A stretch of 35,977 nt of DNA from Porphyromonadaceae bacterium CG2_30_38_12 (GTDB lineage: Bacteria; Bacteroidota; Bacteroidia; Bacteroidales; Paludibacteraceae), in NCBI GenBank assembly GCA_001873635.1, contig MNZK01000019.1, positions 1 through 35,977 on the forward strand. Direction: 5' to 3'. How positions within the stretch are numbered: position 1 is the stretch's first letter; each line of letters starts with the position of its first letter. The notes beneath the pieces are model-generated. The model ran no database searches, was not told where the DNA came from, and was given only the letters and a program-made list of their open reading frames with translations. The position numbers and the translations under genes were made by a program. Below, piece by piece: positions 15,079 through 22,981 of this stretch.

Positions 15079-16446
15079 ATGAATAAGACAATAATAATTA
15101 CTGTAAGCTCGTTTTTTCTTCTATTTATATTAACTCCTTTAATATATTTAGCATTTAATGTATTTCCCGCAACAGATGATTTTGGATTTGCAGCGTCATT
15201 GCGCGATTCAGATATCTGGTCAATTTCGAAAGCTATATATTTGACTATGGATAATAGATTGAGTGGCAATTTTATTACCTTGTTATTTTGTAATAGTGAT
15301 ACAATATTTATACATCGACTCCAATTTGCAATTTTTATTTTATTACTTTTTAGCTCAATTTACTTGGTTCTTTTCGAGTTTAACAAGTTGTATTTAAAAT
15401 CTTCAAACTTAAATATTTTTATCCTTTTCACTTTCTTCTCATTTCTTTATATTGCATATAATCCAGGAATCAACGAGGCTTTTTTTTGGTATTCAGGTGT
15501 TGCAGTCTGGTCATCAAGTTTGTTGTTCTTTAATATTTTAATCTATAGCATTACCAAATATTTTTCTGTTGTTAAGTATAAATCAATTTTTCTAGTTATA
15601 ATATCTTTTATTATATTTATACTTACTTCGCAAAATGAAATTATGTTTCTTTTAATGTTTGTAATTTCATTAATTCTCATTTTCAGTTACTTCAATAAAA
15701 GGGGAAAGCTATACAGATCACAAATAATTTTGTTATTGGTAATTTTGGCTATAGGAGCAGCAATAGTAATTTTTGGACCTGGTAACTACGAAAGATTAAA
15801 ATTCATTTCAGAAAAACAACCTGCAACATTACTAAAAGTGCTAATTTCTAACGCTTTATTGTATCGTAAAATCTTTTTATTATCAGATATATTGGTTTTT
15901 AACTTATTACTTTTGCCATTTTATTATTACTTAACGTCCAAAGTTGAAGCATATTTCAATCCACGAAAACTATTATTATTAAGTGTAATTTTACTGTTCG
16001 TTTTTATATGCCCTTCAATTATAGCAAAAACATTATATTCTTTTCGAATTCAAAATGTAGTATATTATTTATCGCTAATTCTTGTTTTTATAAATTTCTT
16101 AAATTTGTCTGTTTATTTGAGACTTAAAAAGACTGTTGTTTTTAGATATTCAAACAAATACTTATTGATTATAGTCGTTTTTTTGTCGTTTATATACTTA
16201 TCAAAAAAGGAAAGTGTAGTAAGAACTATATATTCAGATATTTTCACAAAGAAAATTGAAAACTATTCTTATAAAATGTTAGAGCGAGAAAAAACAATTT
16301 TCAATTGTAAAAATGACACAGTTTATGTAATGCCAATTCTGATTAAACCAAAATCAATTTTTATTTATGATATTTCTACAGATAATACCGATTGGAGAAA
16401 TTCTGTTTATAATTCCTATTATAAAAAAACAGTTATTTTAAAATGA
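15079..16446 (+). CDS. Polytopic membrane protein, probable GT-C type glycosyltransferase of a gtr cassette (DUF6056-like)
   Basis: A 455-residue protein with about ten hydrophobic helices. The first periplasmic loop contains FPATDDFGFA (about 29-38) followed by MDNRLSGNF (57-65). A DD pair after the first helix and a nearby R are the hallmark of lipid-linked-sugar GT-C enzymes and of DUF6056 proteins. The C-terminal 80 residues are a soluble, probably periplasmic tail. In a gtrA-gtrB-gtrX cassette the third gene is the serotype-specific transferase that moves the sugar from undecaprenyl phosphate to the polymer, and I infer that role. An O-antigen polymerase (Wzy) is an alternative for a polytopic protein here, but the DD loop argues against it. 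It overlaps the next gene by four bases (ATGA). Confidence 0.7.
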   Translation: MNKTIIITVSSFFLLFILTPLIYLAFNVFPATDDFGFAASLRDSDIWSISKAIYLTMDNRLSGNFITLLFCNSDTIFIHRLQFAIFILLLFSSIYLVLFEFNKLYLKSSNLNIFILFTFFSFLYIAYNPGINEAFFWYSGVAVWSSSLLFFNILIYSITKYFSVVKYKSIFLVIISFIIFILTSQNEIMFLLMFVISLILIFSYFNKRGKLYRSQIILLLVILAIGAAIVIFGPGNYERLKFISEKQPATLLKVLISNALLYRKIFLLSDILVFNLLLLPFYYYLTSKVEAYFNPRKLLLLSVILLFVFICPSIIAKTLYSFRIQNVVYYLSLILVFINFLNLSVYLRLKKTVVFRYSNKYLLIIVVFLSFIYLSKKESVVRTIYSDIFTKKIENYSYKMLEREKTIFNCKNDTVYVMPILIKPKSIFIYDISTDNTDWRNSVYNSYYKKTVILK

Positions 16447-17441
16447 TAATTACATTGCCAGAATTAATAAAACAACCTGATGTATCAGTATTTATAATTA
16501 CCTACAATCAGGAAAAAACAATTGCCCAAACTATCGAAAGTATATTGGAGCAGGAAGGTGATTTTAGTCTGGAATTGGTGATTGGTGAAGATTGTGGAAC
16601 GGATGGAACGCGTGAAATCTGCAAAACTTACCAACAGAAATATCCCGATAAAATTACACTTTTATTGCAGGATACAAATCAGGGAATTACCAAAAACTAT
16701 ATAGATACTTTGCGGCTTTGCCGTGGAAAGTACCTGAATGTTTGTGCCGGCGACGATTACTGGATTGATAAACAAAAGATTGCAAAACAATTGGCTTTTT
16801 TTGAAGCTAATCCGGATTATGGTGCTGTTACAACTTCGGGCTATCGTTTGCTGGTGGAAAGAAATAAAATGGTGGAAGGAATTGCGCCTTTGCAACCCGA
16901 ATATAGTGGAAATGTATTCGACAAAACCTGGCGAGGTGGTGTGTACGCGATGCCTTTATCGTTGTTATTCAAAGCCGATTTATTACAATACATCAATTTT
17001 GATGAATTTATTCGTCGGAAGTTCTCGGTTGAAGATGTGCCCATGCAGGCTATTTTAGCCAAACACACTAAGTTTGGGCATATACCCGATTTGTGTGTGG
17101 TGTATCGTGTGTATAATTCTTCGCAAACATTTATTAATTTCAATCATCCTCGCTACCTGTATTACCATCAGGGATTGGTCGAAATTCGTCGGTATTTGGA
17201 TGAACTTTTCCCTGGCGAAGTGGAATTCAGCGAACAGTGGGCGCACGACTATATGGTTTATCGGCGATTTTTAGTGGCAGTTTATAATTTTAATTATCAA
17301 ATGGCACGAAAAGAATTGCTAACCATTCAAAAAACAACACCAAAGGAACAAAAAGCGTTGAGACGTACCAAAACCCGAATTGGTTTTTATATCTTTGCAT
17401 TGGTAAAACGATGGAAACTGAAACAATCTGAAATGGTTTGA
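16443..17441 (+). CDS. GT2 family glycosyltransferase
   Basis: A 332-residue enzyme of the GT2 subgroup that begins VSVFIITYNQEKTIAQTIESIL. It has VIGEDCGTDGTREIC (46-60) in place of the usual DDGS block, and LNVCAGDDYWID with AGDD as the metal site. The region VEDVPMQAILAKH contains the ED acid pair expected of the catalytic base. The C-terminal helix is basic. It overlaps the previous gene by four bases and is the last member of the deacetylase-gtr operon; 36 bp separate it from the sugar-nucleotide genes. Confidence 0.9.
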   Translation: MIITLPELIKQPDVSVFIITYNQEKTIAQTIESILEQEGDFSLELVIGEDCGTDGTREICKTYQQKYPDKITLLLQDTNQGITKNYIDTLRLCRGKYLNVCAGDDYWIDKQKIAKQLAFFEANPDYGAVTTSGYRLLVERNKMVEGIAPLQPEYSGNVFDKTWRGGVYAMPLSLLFKADLLQYINFDEFIRRKFSVEDVPMQAILAKHTKFGHIPDLCVVYRVYNSSQTFINFNHPRYLYYHQGLVEIRRYLDELFPGEVEFSEQWAHDYMVYRRFLVAVYNFNYQMARKELLTIQKTTPKEQKALRRTKTRIGFYIFALVKRWKLKQSEMV

Positions 17442-17477
17442 AAATCAGTGTCATCAGCGTTCTATATATTAATTAAA

Positions 17478-18365
17478 ATGAAACAACCCAAAATCATACA
17501 ATTACCCAAAATCACTGACCCTCGAGGAAACCTGTCTTTTCTCGAAGGTAATAAGCACATTCCGTTCGAGATAAAACGAGCATATTGGATTTATGATGTG
17601 CCTGGTGGCGAAACACGTGGAGGTCACGCTTTCAGGGAGCAGCAGGAATTTATTGTGGCCATGTCCGGCAGTTTCGATGTGGTAATTGATACAGGCAAAG
17701 GCCGAAAGAAGAAATTTCAGCTCAACCGTTCGTACTTTGGGCTTTACGTACCACCCGGTTGTTGGCGACAAATGACAAATTTCTCGACAAACTCCATTGC
17801 CTTGGTGCTTGCATCAACACACTACCACGAGAACGATTATATTCGAAGTTTCGAAGATTTTCGTACCTTTGCTGCTAAATCTAAAAAAAAACAAAGCCTA
17901 ACTATTCCAAACAATAATCAGTATTCAAATCCGGCTATCGATGATAGCAAAACAAGTGTACACGATTGTAAAATAATTGAATTGGACAAAAATCATCGAG
18001 ATAAAGGCAATATAACGGTGGTAGAAAATGGTGGCATTGTGCCTTTCGACATTAACCGGGTATATTACTTGTACGATGTACCAGGAGGTGAAGAGCGTGG
18101 CGGTCATGCACATAAAGAGCTCTATCAGTTAATAATAGCAGCTGGAGGTAGTTTCGATGTAGTGCTCGACGATGGCAAAGAAAAACGAACAGTTCATCTC
18201 AATCGCCCCTATCAAGGACTTAAAGTTGTACCCGGTATATGGCGTGAACTCATTAACTTTTCGTCGGGTTCGTGTTTGTTAGTTATGGCTTCGCACCGAT
18301 ACGACGAAAAGGATTATATTCGAAAATATGAGGAGTTTGAAATAATAAAAAATTACACTGTGTAA
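17478..18365 (+). CDS. Tandem double-cupin FdtA/QdtA-type dTDP-4-oxo-6-deoxyglucose 3,4-ketoisomerase (WxcM-like)
   Basis: The ATG at 17478 gives 295 residues; an upstream GTG-type extension is not needed. Two FdtA/QdtA-type cupin domains lie in tandem (about 1-135 and 160-295). Each has YDVPGGE.RGGHA, GSFDVV and the NFS-S loop. Family enzymes convert dTDP-4-oxo-6-deoxyglucose to its 3-oxo isomer and use two histidines in HxH. Domain 2 keeps HAH (H210, H212), while domain 1 reads HAF (H50, F52), so only the second is expected to be fully active. In many Bacteroidota two such cupins are encoded by adjacent genes, so this looks like their fusion. The final codons (NYTV, stop) lie inside a GTGTAA-type repeat. 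Together with the acetyltransferase and the aminotransferase it forms a Fuc3NAc/Qui3NAc set. Confidence 0.88.
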   Translation: MKQPKIIQLPKITDPRGNLSFLEGNKHIPFEIKRAYWIYDVPGGETRGGHAFREQQEFIVAMSGSFDVVIDTGKGRKKKFQLNRSYFGLYVPPGCWRQMTNFSTNSIALVLASTHYHENDYIRSFEDFRTFAAKSKKKQSLTIPNNNQYSNPAIDDSKTSVHDCKIIELDKNHRDKGNITVVENGGIVPFDINRVYYLYDVPGGEERGGHAHKELYQLIIAAGGSFDVVLDDGKEKRTVHLNRPYQGLKVVPGIWRELINFSSGSCLLVMASHRYDEKDYIRKYEEFEIIKNYTV

Positions 18366-18396
18366 CTCTGAGTTTACACAATGTAACACTGTGAAA
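18353..18396. repeat. TTACAC/GTGTAA repeat block 1
   Basis: Tandem 10-11 bp units related to TTACACTGTG and GTAACACTGTG fill the space between the ketoisomerase and acetyltransferase genes. The stop codon of the former lies in the palindrome TTACACTGTGTAA (18353-18365). The same sequence family recurs at 18850-18896 and 19278-19325. Confidence 0.75.
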
Positions 18397-18399
18397 TAT

Positions 18400-18849
18400 A
18401 TGATACATAAACTTGCCGACGTTCAATCGTCGAACATTCCTGAAAGCACTCGAATTTGGCAATTCGTAGTGATTTTGCCCGGAGCGGTAATTGGCGAAAA
18501 CTGCAATATTTGCAGCCAGTGCTTTGTCGAAAACGACGTAAAAATAGGTGATAATGTTACCGTTAAGAATGGCGTTTACCTGTGGGATGGAATAACGATT
18601 GAAGATAATGTACAGATTGGACCAAACGTAACTTTTACCAACGATAAATACCCGCGTGCTAAGCAAGCATTCGAACTACAACGCACAACCATCAAAAAAG
18701 GAGCTTCCATTGGTGCTGCATCGGTGATTTTGGGTGGCGTAACCATAGGCGAAAACGCATTGATAGGTGCTGGAAGTGTGGTTACAAAAGATGTTCCTGT
18801 CAATGAATTGTGGGTAGGAAATCCGGCAAGGTTTGTAAGAGTTTTGTGA
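18400..18849 (+). CDS. Hexapeptide-repeat sugar N-acetyltransferase (FdtC/QdtC type)
   Basis: A 149-residue left-handed beta-helix acyltransferase. I choose the ATG at 18400 ([10 protein letters not shown]), as homologues begin there; a GTG nine bases earlier falls inside the repeat. Hexapeptide repeats run from about 30 to 140 ([56 protein letters not shown]), interrupted by the loop [12 protein letters not shown] that is typical of dTDP-3-amino-sugar acetyltransferases. The reaction would be acetyl-CoA plus dTDP-3-amino-3,6-dideoxyhexose to the 3-acetamido sugar. It sits between the ketoisomerase and aminotransferase genes for the same pathway, with repeat blocks on both sides. Confidence 0.9.
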   Translation: MIHKLADVQSSNIPESTRIWQFVVILPGAVIGENCNICSQCFVENDVKIGDNVTVKNGVYLWDGITIEDNVQIGPNVTFTNDKYPRAKQAFELQRTTIKKGASIGAASVILGGVTIGENALIGAGSVVTKDVPVNELWVGNPARFVRVL

Positions 18850-18896
18850 GTTACACCATGTTACTCTATGGTAACACAGAGTTACACAGTGAAATT
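18850..18896. repeat. TTACAC/GTGTAA repeat block 2, left inverted flank of the GxxExxY gene
   Basis: Units such as GTTACACAGA and GTTACACAGT repeat at about 10 bp. The inner end ACACAGTGAAATT (18884-18896) is the exact reverse complement of 19278-19290 on the other side of the GxxExxY gene. Confidence 0.8.
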
Positions 18897-18906
18897 AAAA
18901 AAAAAT

Positions 18907-19278
18907 ATGGAAATAGATCAAATTACCCATGAAATAATCGATTCTGCATACAAAGTTCATACTGCTTTAGGGCCAGGATTGCTTGAATCTGCCTATAGAA
19001 CTTGCTTAGCTTATGAATTACGTAAAAAAGGGTTGAAAGTTGAAGAGGAAAAACCACTTCCATTAATTTATGAAGAAATTAATTTAGAATGTGGATACAG
19101 ACTTGATATTCTTGTTGAAAACAAGGTAATTGTTGAGTTAAAAACTGTATCAGAATTTAATGATGTTCATTTAGCACAGATACTTACCTATCTACGATTT
19201 TCCGAAAAGCATGTTGGATTATTGTTAAATTTTTATGTAAAAAGTCTCAAAAATGGGATAAAAAGAGTAGTGTTATAA
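18907..19278 (+). CDS. GxxExxY family protein (PD-(D/E)xK nuclease-like fold)
   Basis: A 123-residue protein with the name-giving motif GLLESAY (about 23-29). A nuclease-like core follows: YRLDILV (D about 65) and VIVELK (E and K about 75-77), then DVHLAQILTYLRFSEKHVGLLLNF, as in family members. Its function is not established. I take the ATG at 18907; the 13-codon upstream extension is made of repeat DNA. The gene is tightly bracketed by inverted TTACAC/GTGTAA repeats and splits an otherwise continuous sugar-nucleotide pathway, so it looks like a small inserted unit. I see no role in glycan synthesis. Confidence 0.9.
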   Translation: MEIDQITHEIIDSAYKVHTALGPGLLESAYRTCLAYELRKKGLKVEEEKPLPLIYEEINLECGYRLDILVENKVIVELKTVSEFNDVHLAQILTYLRFSEKHVGLLLNFYVKSLKNGIKRVVL

Positions 19279-19325
19279 ATTTCACTGTGTTACACTGTGT
19301 TTTACTCGGTGTTACTCTGTGTAAA
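19278..19325. repeat. TTACAC/GTGTAA repeat block 3, right inverted flank of the GxxExxY gene
   Basis: This block starts at the last base of the GxxExxY stop codon with AATTTCACTGTG, then tandem CACTGTGTTA, TACTCGGTGTT and ACTCTGTGTAA units. It mirrors the block at 18850-18896 in inverted orientation and ends 10 bp before the aminotransferase ATG. Confidence 0.8.
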
Positions 19326-19335
19326 GAAAAAGTAT

Positions 19336-20472
19336 ATGATAAAATTTCTCGACCTCCAAAAAATAAATGCCCAATACGCTTCAGAATTAAAGGTAGCTTC
19401 AACTCGTGTAATTGATAGCGGCTGGTATCTGCTGGGCAACGAAGTGAAAAACTTTGAAACGCATTTAGCGGAATATGTAGGTGTAAAACACGCCATTGGC
19501 GTGGCTAACGGATTGGATGCCTTGCGTTTAATACTAAAAGCTTATATCGAAATGGGCATTATGGCCGAAGGCGATGAAGTGATTGTTCCGGCTAATACCT
19601 ACATTGCTTCTATTTTAGCTATTAGCGATAACCGACTCACACCTGTGCTGGTTGAACCTGATATAAACAGCTACAATTTAAATATTTCGCTGATTGAAAA
19701 ACACATAACTGCCCGTACCAAAGCTATTATGGTGGTGCATTTGTACGGTCAGGTTTGCTGGGGTGAAGAGTTGGAGGCATTGGCAAAAAAATACAATCTG
19801 AAAATTATTGAGGATAATGCGCAAGCGATAGGGGCAGTGGGTGGCTCGCAGAGCCTCACACAAGCTGCTCGAAAAACCGGTTCATTAGGCGATGCTGCTG
19901 GCTTCAGCTTTTACCCAGGAAAAAATCTGGGTGCAATGGGCGATGGAGGAGCTGTAACCACCAACGACGATGCATTAGCTACCATGGTTCGCGCATTGGG
20001 AAATTACGGAAGCAAACAAAAATATGTGAATGAATATCAAGGATTAAATAGCCGCTTGGACGAGCTACAAGCTGCCCTGTTGGATGTGAAATTGCGCTAT
20101 ATTGATGCCGACAACCAACGCCGCCGCGAAATAGCACAATATTATATCGAAAATATTAAAAATGATAAATTAATTCTTCCCATTTATAATTTATCATTCA
20201 CCATTCACCATTTTTCTCACGTTTGGCATCTTTTCGTAATCCGTTGCACCGAGCGCGAACGGCTTCAGCAGTATTTGACCGATAATGGCATTCAAACACT
20301 GATTCATTACCCAATACCGCCTCACAAACAAGGAGCATATAAGGAAATGAACACTGTTGCTTTTCCAATCACCGAACAAATTCACAACGAAGTACTTAGC
20401 TTGCCTATGAGTCCCGTTATGGAGTGGGAAGAAGTGAAATATGTGGTAGAGATAGTGAATAATTTCAACTGA
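19336..20472 (+). CDS. DegT/DnrJ/EryC1/StrS aminotransferase (FdtB/QdtB type) with two in-frame repeat insertions
   Basis: The ATG at 19336 ([13 protein letters not shown]) gives 378 residues; an upstream extension lies in repeat DNA. This PLP enzyme should transaminate dTDP-3-oxo-6-deoxyhexose at C3. Landmarks are GVANGLDAL (55-63), EDNAQAIGA (159-167), the PLP lysine K196 in [16 protein letters not shown], and [10 protein letters not shown]. Residues 169-179 ([11 protein letters not shown]) are encoded by a palindromic element at 19837-19861 and lengthen a loop by about 7 residues relative to the usual form. Residues 283-293 ([11 protein letters not shown]) come from an ATTCACC tandem repeat. 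Neither breaks the frame nor touches a known catalytic residue, so activity is plausible. Context with the ketoisomerase and acetyltransferase supports a Fuc3NAc or Qui3NAc product. Confidence 0.9.
   Translation: MIKFLDLQKINAQYASELKVASTRVIDSGWYLLGNEVKNFETHLAEYVGVKHAIGVANGLDALRLILKAYIEMGIMAEGDEVIVPANTYIASILAISDNRLTPVLVEPDINSYNLNISLIEKHITARTKAIMVVHLYGQVCWGEELEALAKKYNLKIIEDNAQAIGAVGGSQSLTQAARKTGSLGDAAGFSFYPGKNLGAMGDGGAVTTNDDALATMVRALGNYGSKQKYVNEYQGLNSRLDELQAALLDVKLRYIDADNQRRREIAQYYIENIKNDKLILPIYNLSFTIHHFSHVWHLFVIRCTERERLQQYLTDNGIQTLIHYPIPPHKQGAYKEMNTVAFPITEQIHNEVLSLPMSPVMEWEEVKYVVEIVNNFN
19837..19861. repeat. Palindromic element, copy 4, inside the aminotransferase coding region
   Basis: The core GGCTCGCAGAGCC is at 19843-19855 with the same GTGGGT and TCACAC arms as at 3368-3392; the 25-bp element is identical in both places. 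It is in frame and encodes part of GGSQSLTQ. Confidence 0.9.
20169..20212 (+). repeat. ATTCACC heptamer tract inside the aminotransferase gene
   Basis: TTATCATTCACCATTCACCA contains two tandem ATTCACC units in an AT-rich context, encoding [10 protein letters not shown]. Homologues usually have a short acidic or polar link before HVWHLF, so this resembles intergenic repeat DNA caught in frame. Confidence 0.5.
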
Positions 20473-20524
20473 AACAAGACATAAGAAAAAATAAGCAATA
20501 ATATTTTATGTAGAGCATAGAATA

Positions 20525-21010
20525 TCAAAATTTTAGAGATAAATAAGTTGTAATTATTTCGAGATCATGTACATCGGTATCGTCTAAAACATCAAATTGC
20601 TCACTATCAACATCAAGCACAGCAATTACTTGCTTTTGCTTATCAAAAATTGGGACTACAATTTCGGCTACCGACTTACTGCTACAAGCTATGTGACCTT
20701 TAAATTTTTCAACATCAGGTACTAACAAACTTTTGCCTTCTTTCCATGCAGTGCCGCACACTCCTTGCCCATATTTTATTCTGGTACAGGCTATTGGACC
20801 CTGAAACGGTGCTAAAACTAACTCATTTGCTTTCACTAAATAAAAGCCAACCCACCACCAGCCGAAAACTTCTTTGAGTGCGGCTGCCACATTAGCTAAA
20901 TTAGCAATAAGGTCGCTTTCGGGTGCAATAAGTGCAGCAATTTGTGGAAGTAACACTTCGTATTTCTGTTGTTTTGAATAGCTTGCATCTATTGTAATTT
21001 CTTCTGCCAT
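20525..21010 (-). CDS. msrC: Free methionine-(R)-sulfoxide reductase (GAF domain)
   Basis: A 161-residue single GAF-domain enzyme reducing free L-methionine-(R)-sulfoxide in the cytoplasm, part of oxidative damage repair. The family signature is complete: GPIACTRIKYGQGVCGTAW (71-89), VPDVEKFKGHIACSS (97-111) and SEIVVP-like AEIVVP. Cysteines at 75, 85 and 109 have the same 10 and 24 residue spacing as the three redox cysteines of the E. coli enzyme (84, 94, 118). It faces the aminotransferase gene tail to tail (52-bp gap with no clear terminator) and starts about 90 bp downstream of typA on the same strand, with its own promoter. Confidence 0.93.
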   Translation of the reverse strand: MAEEITIDASYSKQQKYEVLLPQIAALIAPESDLIANLANVAAALKEVFGWWWVGFYLVKANELVLAPFQGPIACTRIKYGQGVCGTAWKEGKSLLVPDVEKFKGHIACSSKSVAEIVVPIFDKQKQVIAVLDVDSEQFDVLDDTDVHDLEIITTYLSLKF

Positions 21011-21051
21011 AGTAACTTATAATTCAATTGTATGTATTACATAAAAAGAGA

Positions 21052-21071
21052 CTGCAAATATAATTTTGCAG
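21052..21071 (-). promoter_or_regulatory. Promoter -7 of the methionine sulfoxide reductase gene within an inverted repeat
   Basis: Read on the minus strand, TATATTTG (21062 to 21055) fits TAnnTTTG and would give a leader of about 38 bases. It lies inside the inverted repeat CTGCAAA (21052-21058) / TTTGCAG (21065-21071), which could be an operator overlapping the promoter. Confidence 0.5.
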
Positions 21072-21100
21072 CCCCCTTATTTGGTTAATACCAAGTTTTT

Positions 21101-22900
21101 TTATTTTCTTGTATTGCGTTTGCGTTCGTTCTCGTCTAAGAAAATTTTACGCAAGCGAATACTTTTTGGTGTTATTTCCACATATTCATCTTCTTTGATG
21201 TATTCCAAGGCTTCTTCCAAGCTGAAAACAATTGGTGGAATGAGTTTCGCTTTGTCGTCGGCACCGGACGCACGCATGTTGGTAAGTTTTTTAGGCTTGG
21301 TAACATTTACAACAATATCACCTTCTTTGGCGCTTTCGCCTACTACTTGTCCGGCGTAGATATCGTCTTGCGGAAAAACAAAAAATCGCCCTCTATCTTG
21401 CAATTTATCAAGCGAATAAGCAAATGCTTTTCCATCCTCCATCGAAATAATTGAGCCATTGTTACGCTTCTCGATAGTACCTTTGTAAGGTTGATATTCT
21501 AAGAAACGGTGCGAAAGAATTGCTTCGCCCGCCGAGGCAGTAAGCACTGCATTGCGCAAGCCAATTATGCCACGCGAAGGTATAAGGAACTCTAATTGCA
21601 CGCGGTCGTTAACCACTTCCATAGTGAGCATTTCGCCTTTTCGAATGGCAACCATTTCAATCACTTTGCCAGAGCAGTCTTCAGGAAGGTTCACAGTAAG
21701 TTGCTCAATAGGCTCACAACGTTTGCCGTCAATTTCTTTAAAAATTACCTGAGGCTGACCAACTTGCAGTTCGTAGCCTTCACGGCGCATAGTTTCGATA
21801 AGTACTGATAAGTGAAGAACGCCACGTCCGTAAACGTGCCAAACGTCCGAATTCAGATTTTTTTCAACGCGCAACGCTAAGTTTTTGTCCAACTCTTTCA
21901 TCAAGCGGTCGTGAATGTGGCGAGAGGTAACGAATTTACCTTCTTTACCAAAAAATGGTGAGGTATTGATGGTAAAAACCATACTCATGGTTGGTTCGTC
22001 GATAGCAATTGGTGTAAGAGGTTCCGGATTTTGCAAATCGCACACCGAATCGCCAATTTCAAAACCTTCGATACCCACCAAAGCACAGATATCGCCCGAG
22101 CCAACTTCCGTTGTCTTCGTACGTCCTAAACCAGTAAAGGTGTGTAATTCTTTGATGCGTGATTTTATAGCTTTACCATCACGTTTCACAAGATTAACAT
22201 CCATTCCTTCGCGCAAGGTGCCGCGATGAACACGCCCTACGGCAATACGCCCTACATAAGAAGAGTAATCGAGTGACGTGATAAGCATTTGAGGCGTGCC
22301 TTCAATAAATTCAGGTTCGGGAATGTAAGCAATAATGGCATCTAAAAGTGGAATAATGGTAGTTGTTTCATTTTTCCAGTCTTCGCTCATCCAATTGTTT
22401 TTAGCCGACCCATAAATGGTGTGGAAGTTAAGCTGCTCTTCGGTAGCGTCCAAATTGTACATCAGGTCGAACACCATTTCGTGCACTTCGTCGGGACGGC
22501 AATTGGGTTTATCCACTTTATTGATAACAACAATAGGAGTAAGCCCAAGTTGTAATGCTTTTTGAAGTACAAAACGGGTTTGTGGCATGGGACCTTCAAA
22601 AGCATCAACCAAGAGCAAAACGCCATCGGCCATGTTGAGAACACGTTCTACTTCACCACCAAAATCGGCGTGACCCGGCGTGTCAATAATATTAATTTTA
22701 TAACCAAGATAATCGATGGATACGTTTTTGGCTAAAATGGTAATTCCTCGTTCACGTTCGAGGTCGTTATTATCCATAATTAACTCACCGGCGGCTTCGT
22801 TATCGCGGAATAGATGCCCCGCCATCAACATTTTATCTACAAGAGTAGTTTTACCGTGGTCAACGTGGGCAATAATAGCAATGTTTCTAATTTTCTGCAT
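21101..22900 (-). CDS. typA: TypA/BipA ribosome-associated GTPase
   Basis: A translational GTPase of 599 residues, the normal length, that binds the ribosome and helps 50S assembly and stress adaptation. The start [12 protein letters not shown] at 22900 is preferred over an ATG three codons earlier. G1 is [11 protein letters not shown]2 is in ERERGITI, G3 [11 protein letters not shown] and G4 NKVDKP. The C-terminal [27 protein letters not shown] and [27 protein letters not shown]-type blocks are TypA-specific. A TACCTTTG -7 element precedes it. It lies in a minus-strand group with the helicase and methionine sulfoxide reductase, each apparently with its own promoter. Confidence 0.97.
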   Translation of the reverse strand: MQKIRNIAIIAHVDHGKTTLVDKMLMAGHLFRDNEAAGELIMDNNDLERERGITILAKNVSIDYLGYKINIIDTPGHADFGGEVERVLNMADGVLLLVDAFEGPMPQTRFVLQKALQLGLTPIVVINKVDKPNCRPDEVHEMVFDLMYNLDATEEQLNFHTIYGSAKNNWMSEDWKNETTTIIPLLDAIIAYIPEPEFIEGTPQMLITSLDYSSYVGRIAVGRVHRGTLREGMDVNLVKRDGKAIKSRIKELHTFTGLGRTKTTEVGSGDICALVGIEGFEIGDSVCDLQNPEPLTPIAIDEPTMSMVFTINTSPFFGKEGKFVTSRHIHDRLMKELDKNLALRVEKNLNSDVWHVYGRGVLHLSVLIETMRREGYELQVGQPQVIFKEIDGKRCEPIEQLTVNLPEDCSGKVIEMVAIRKGEMLTMEVVNDRVQLEFLIPSRGIIGLRNAVLTASAGEAILSHRFLEYQPYKGTIEKRNNGSIISMEDGKAFAYSLDKLQDRGRFFVFPQDDIYAGQVVGESAKEGDIVVNVTKPKKLTNMRASGADDKAKLIPPIVFSLEEALEYIKEDEYVEITPKSIRLRKIFLDENERKRNTRK

Positions 22901-22926
22901 GGAACACAATCATTTTTTTTAGGGTG

Positions 22927-22934
22927 CAAAGGTA
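22927..22934 (-). promoter_or_regulatory. Promoter -7 element of typA
   Basis: On the minus strand TACCTTTG followed by CACC is the classic Bacteroidota -7 region. It lies 27 bases before the typA ATG. No convincing -33 TTTG was found. Confidence 0.6.
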
Positions 22935-22981
22935 GTGAAAATTATTCAGATTTTCTTTGAGTTAAATTATCTTGTTGAATA

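Noticed and set aside
15079-16446. O-antigen polymerase Wzy
   Set aside because: The DD loop after the first helix and the position after gtrB and gtrA fit a GT-C transferase better, although Wzy is not fully excluded.
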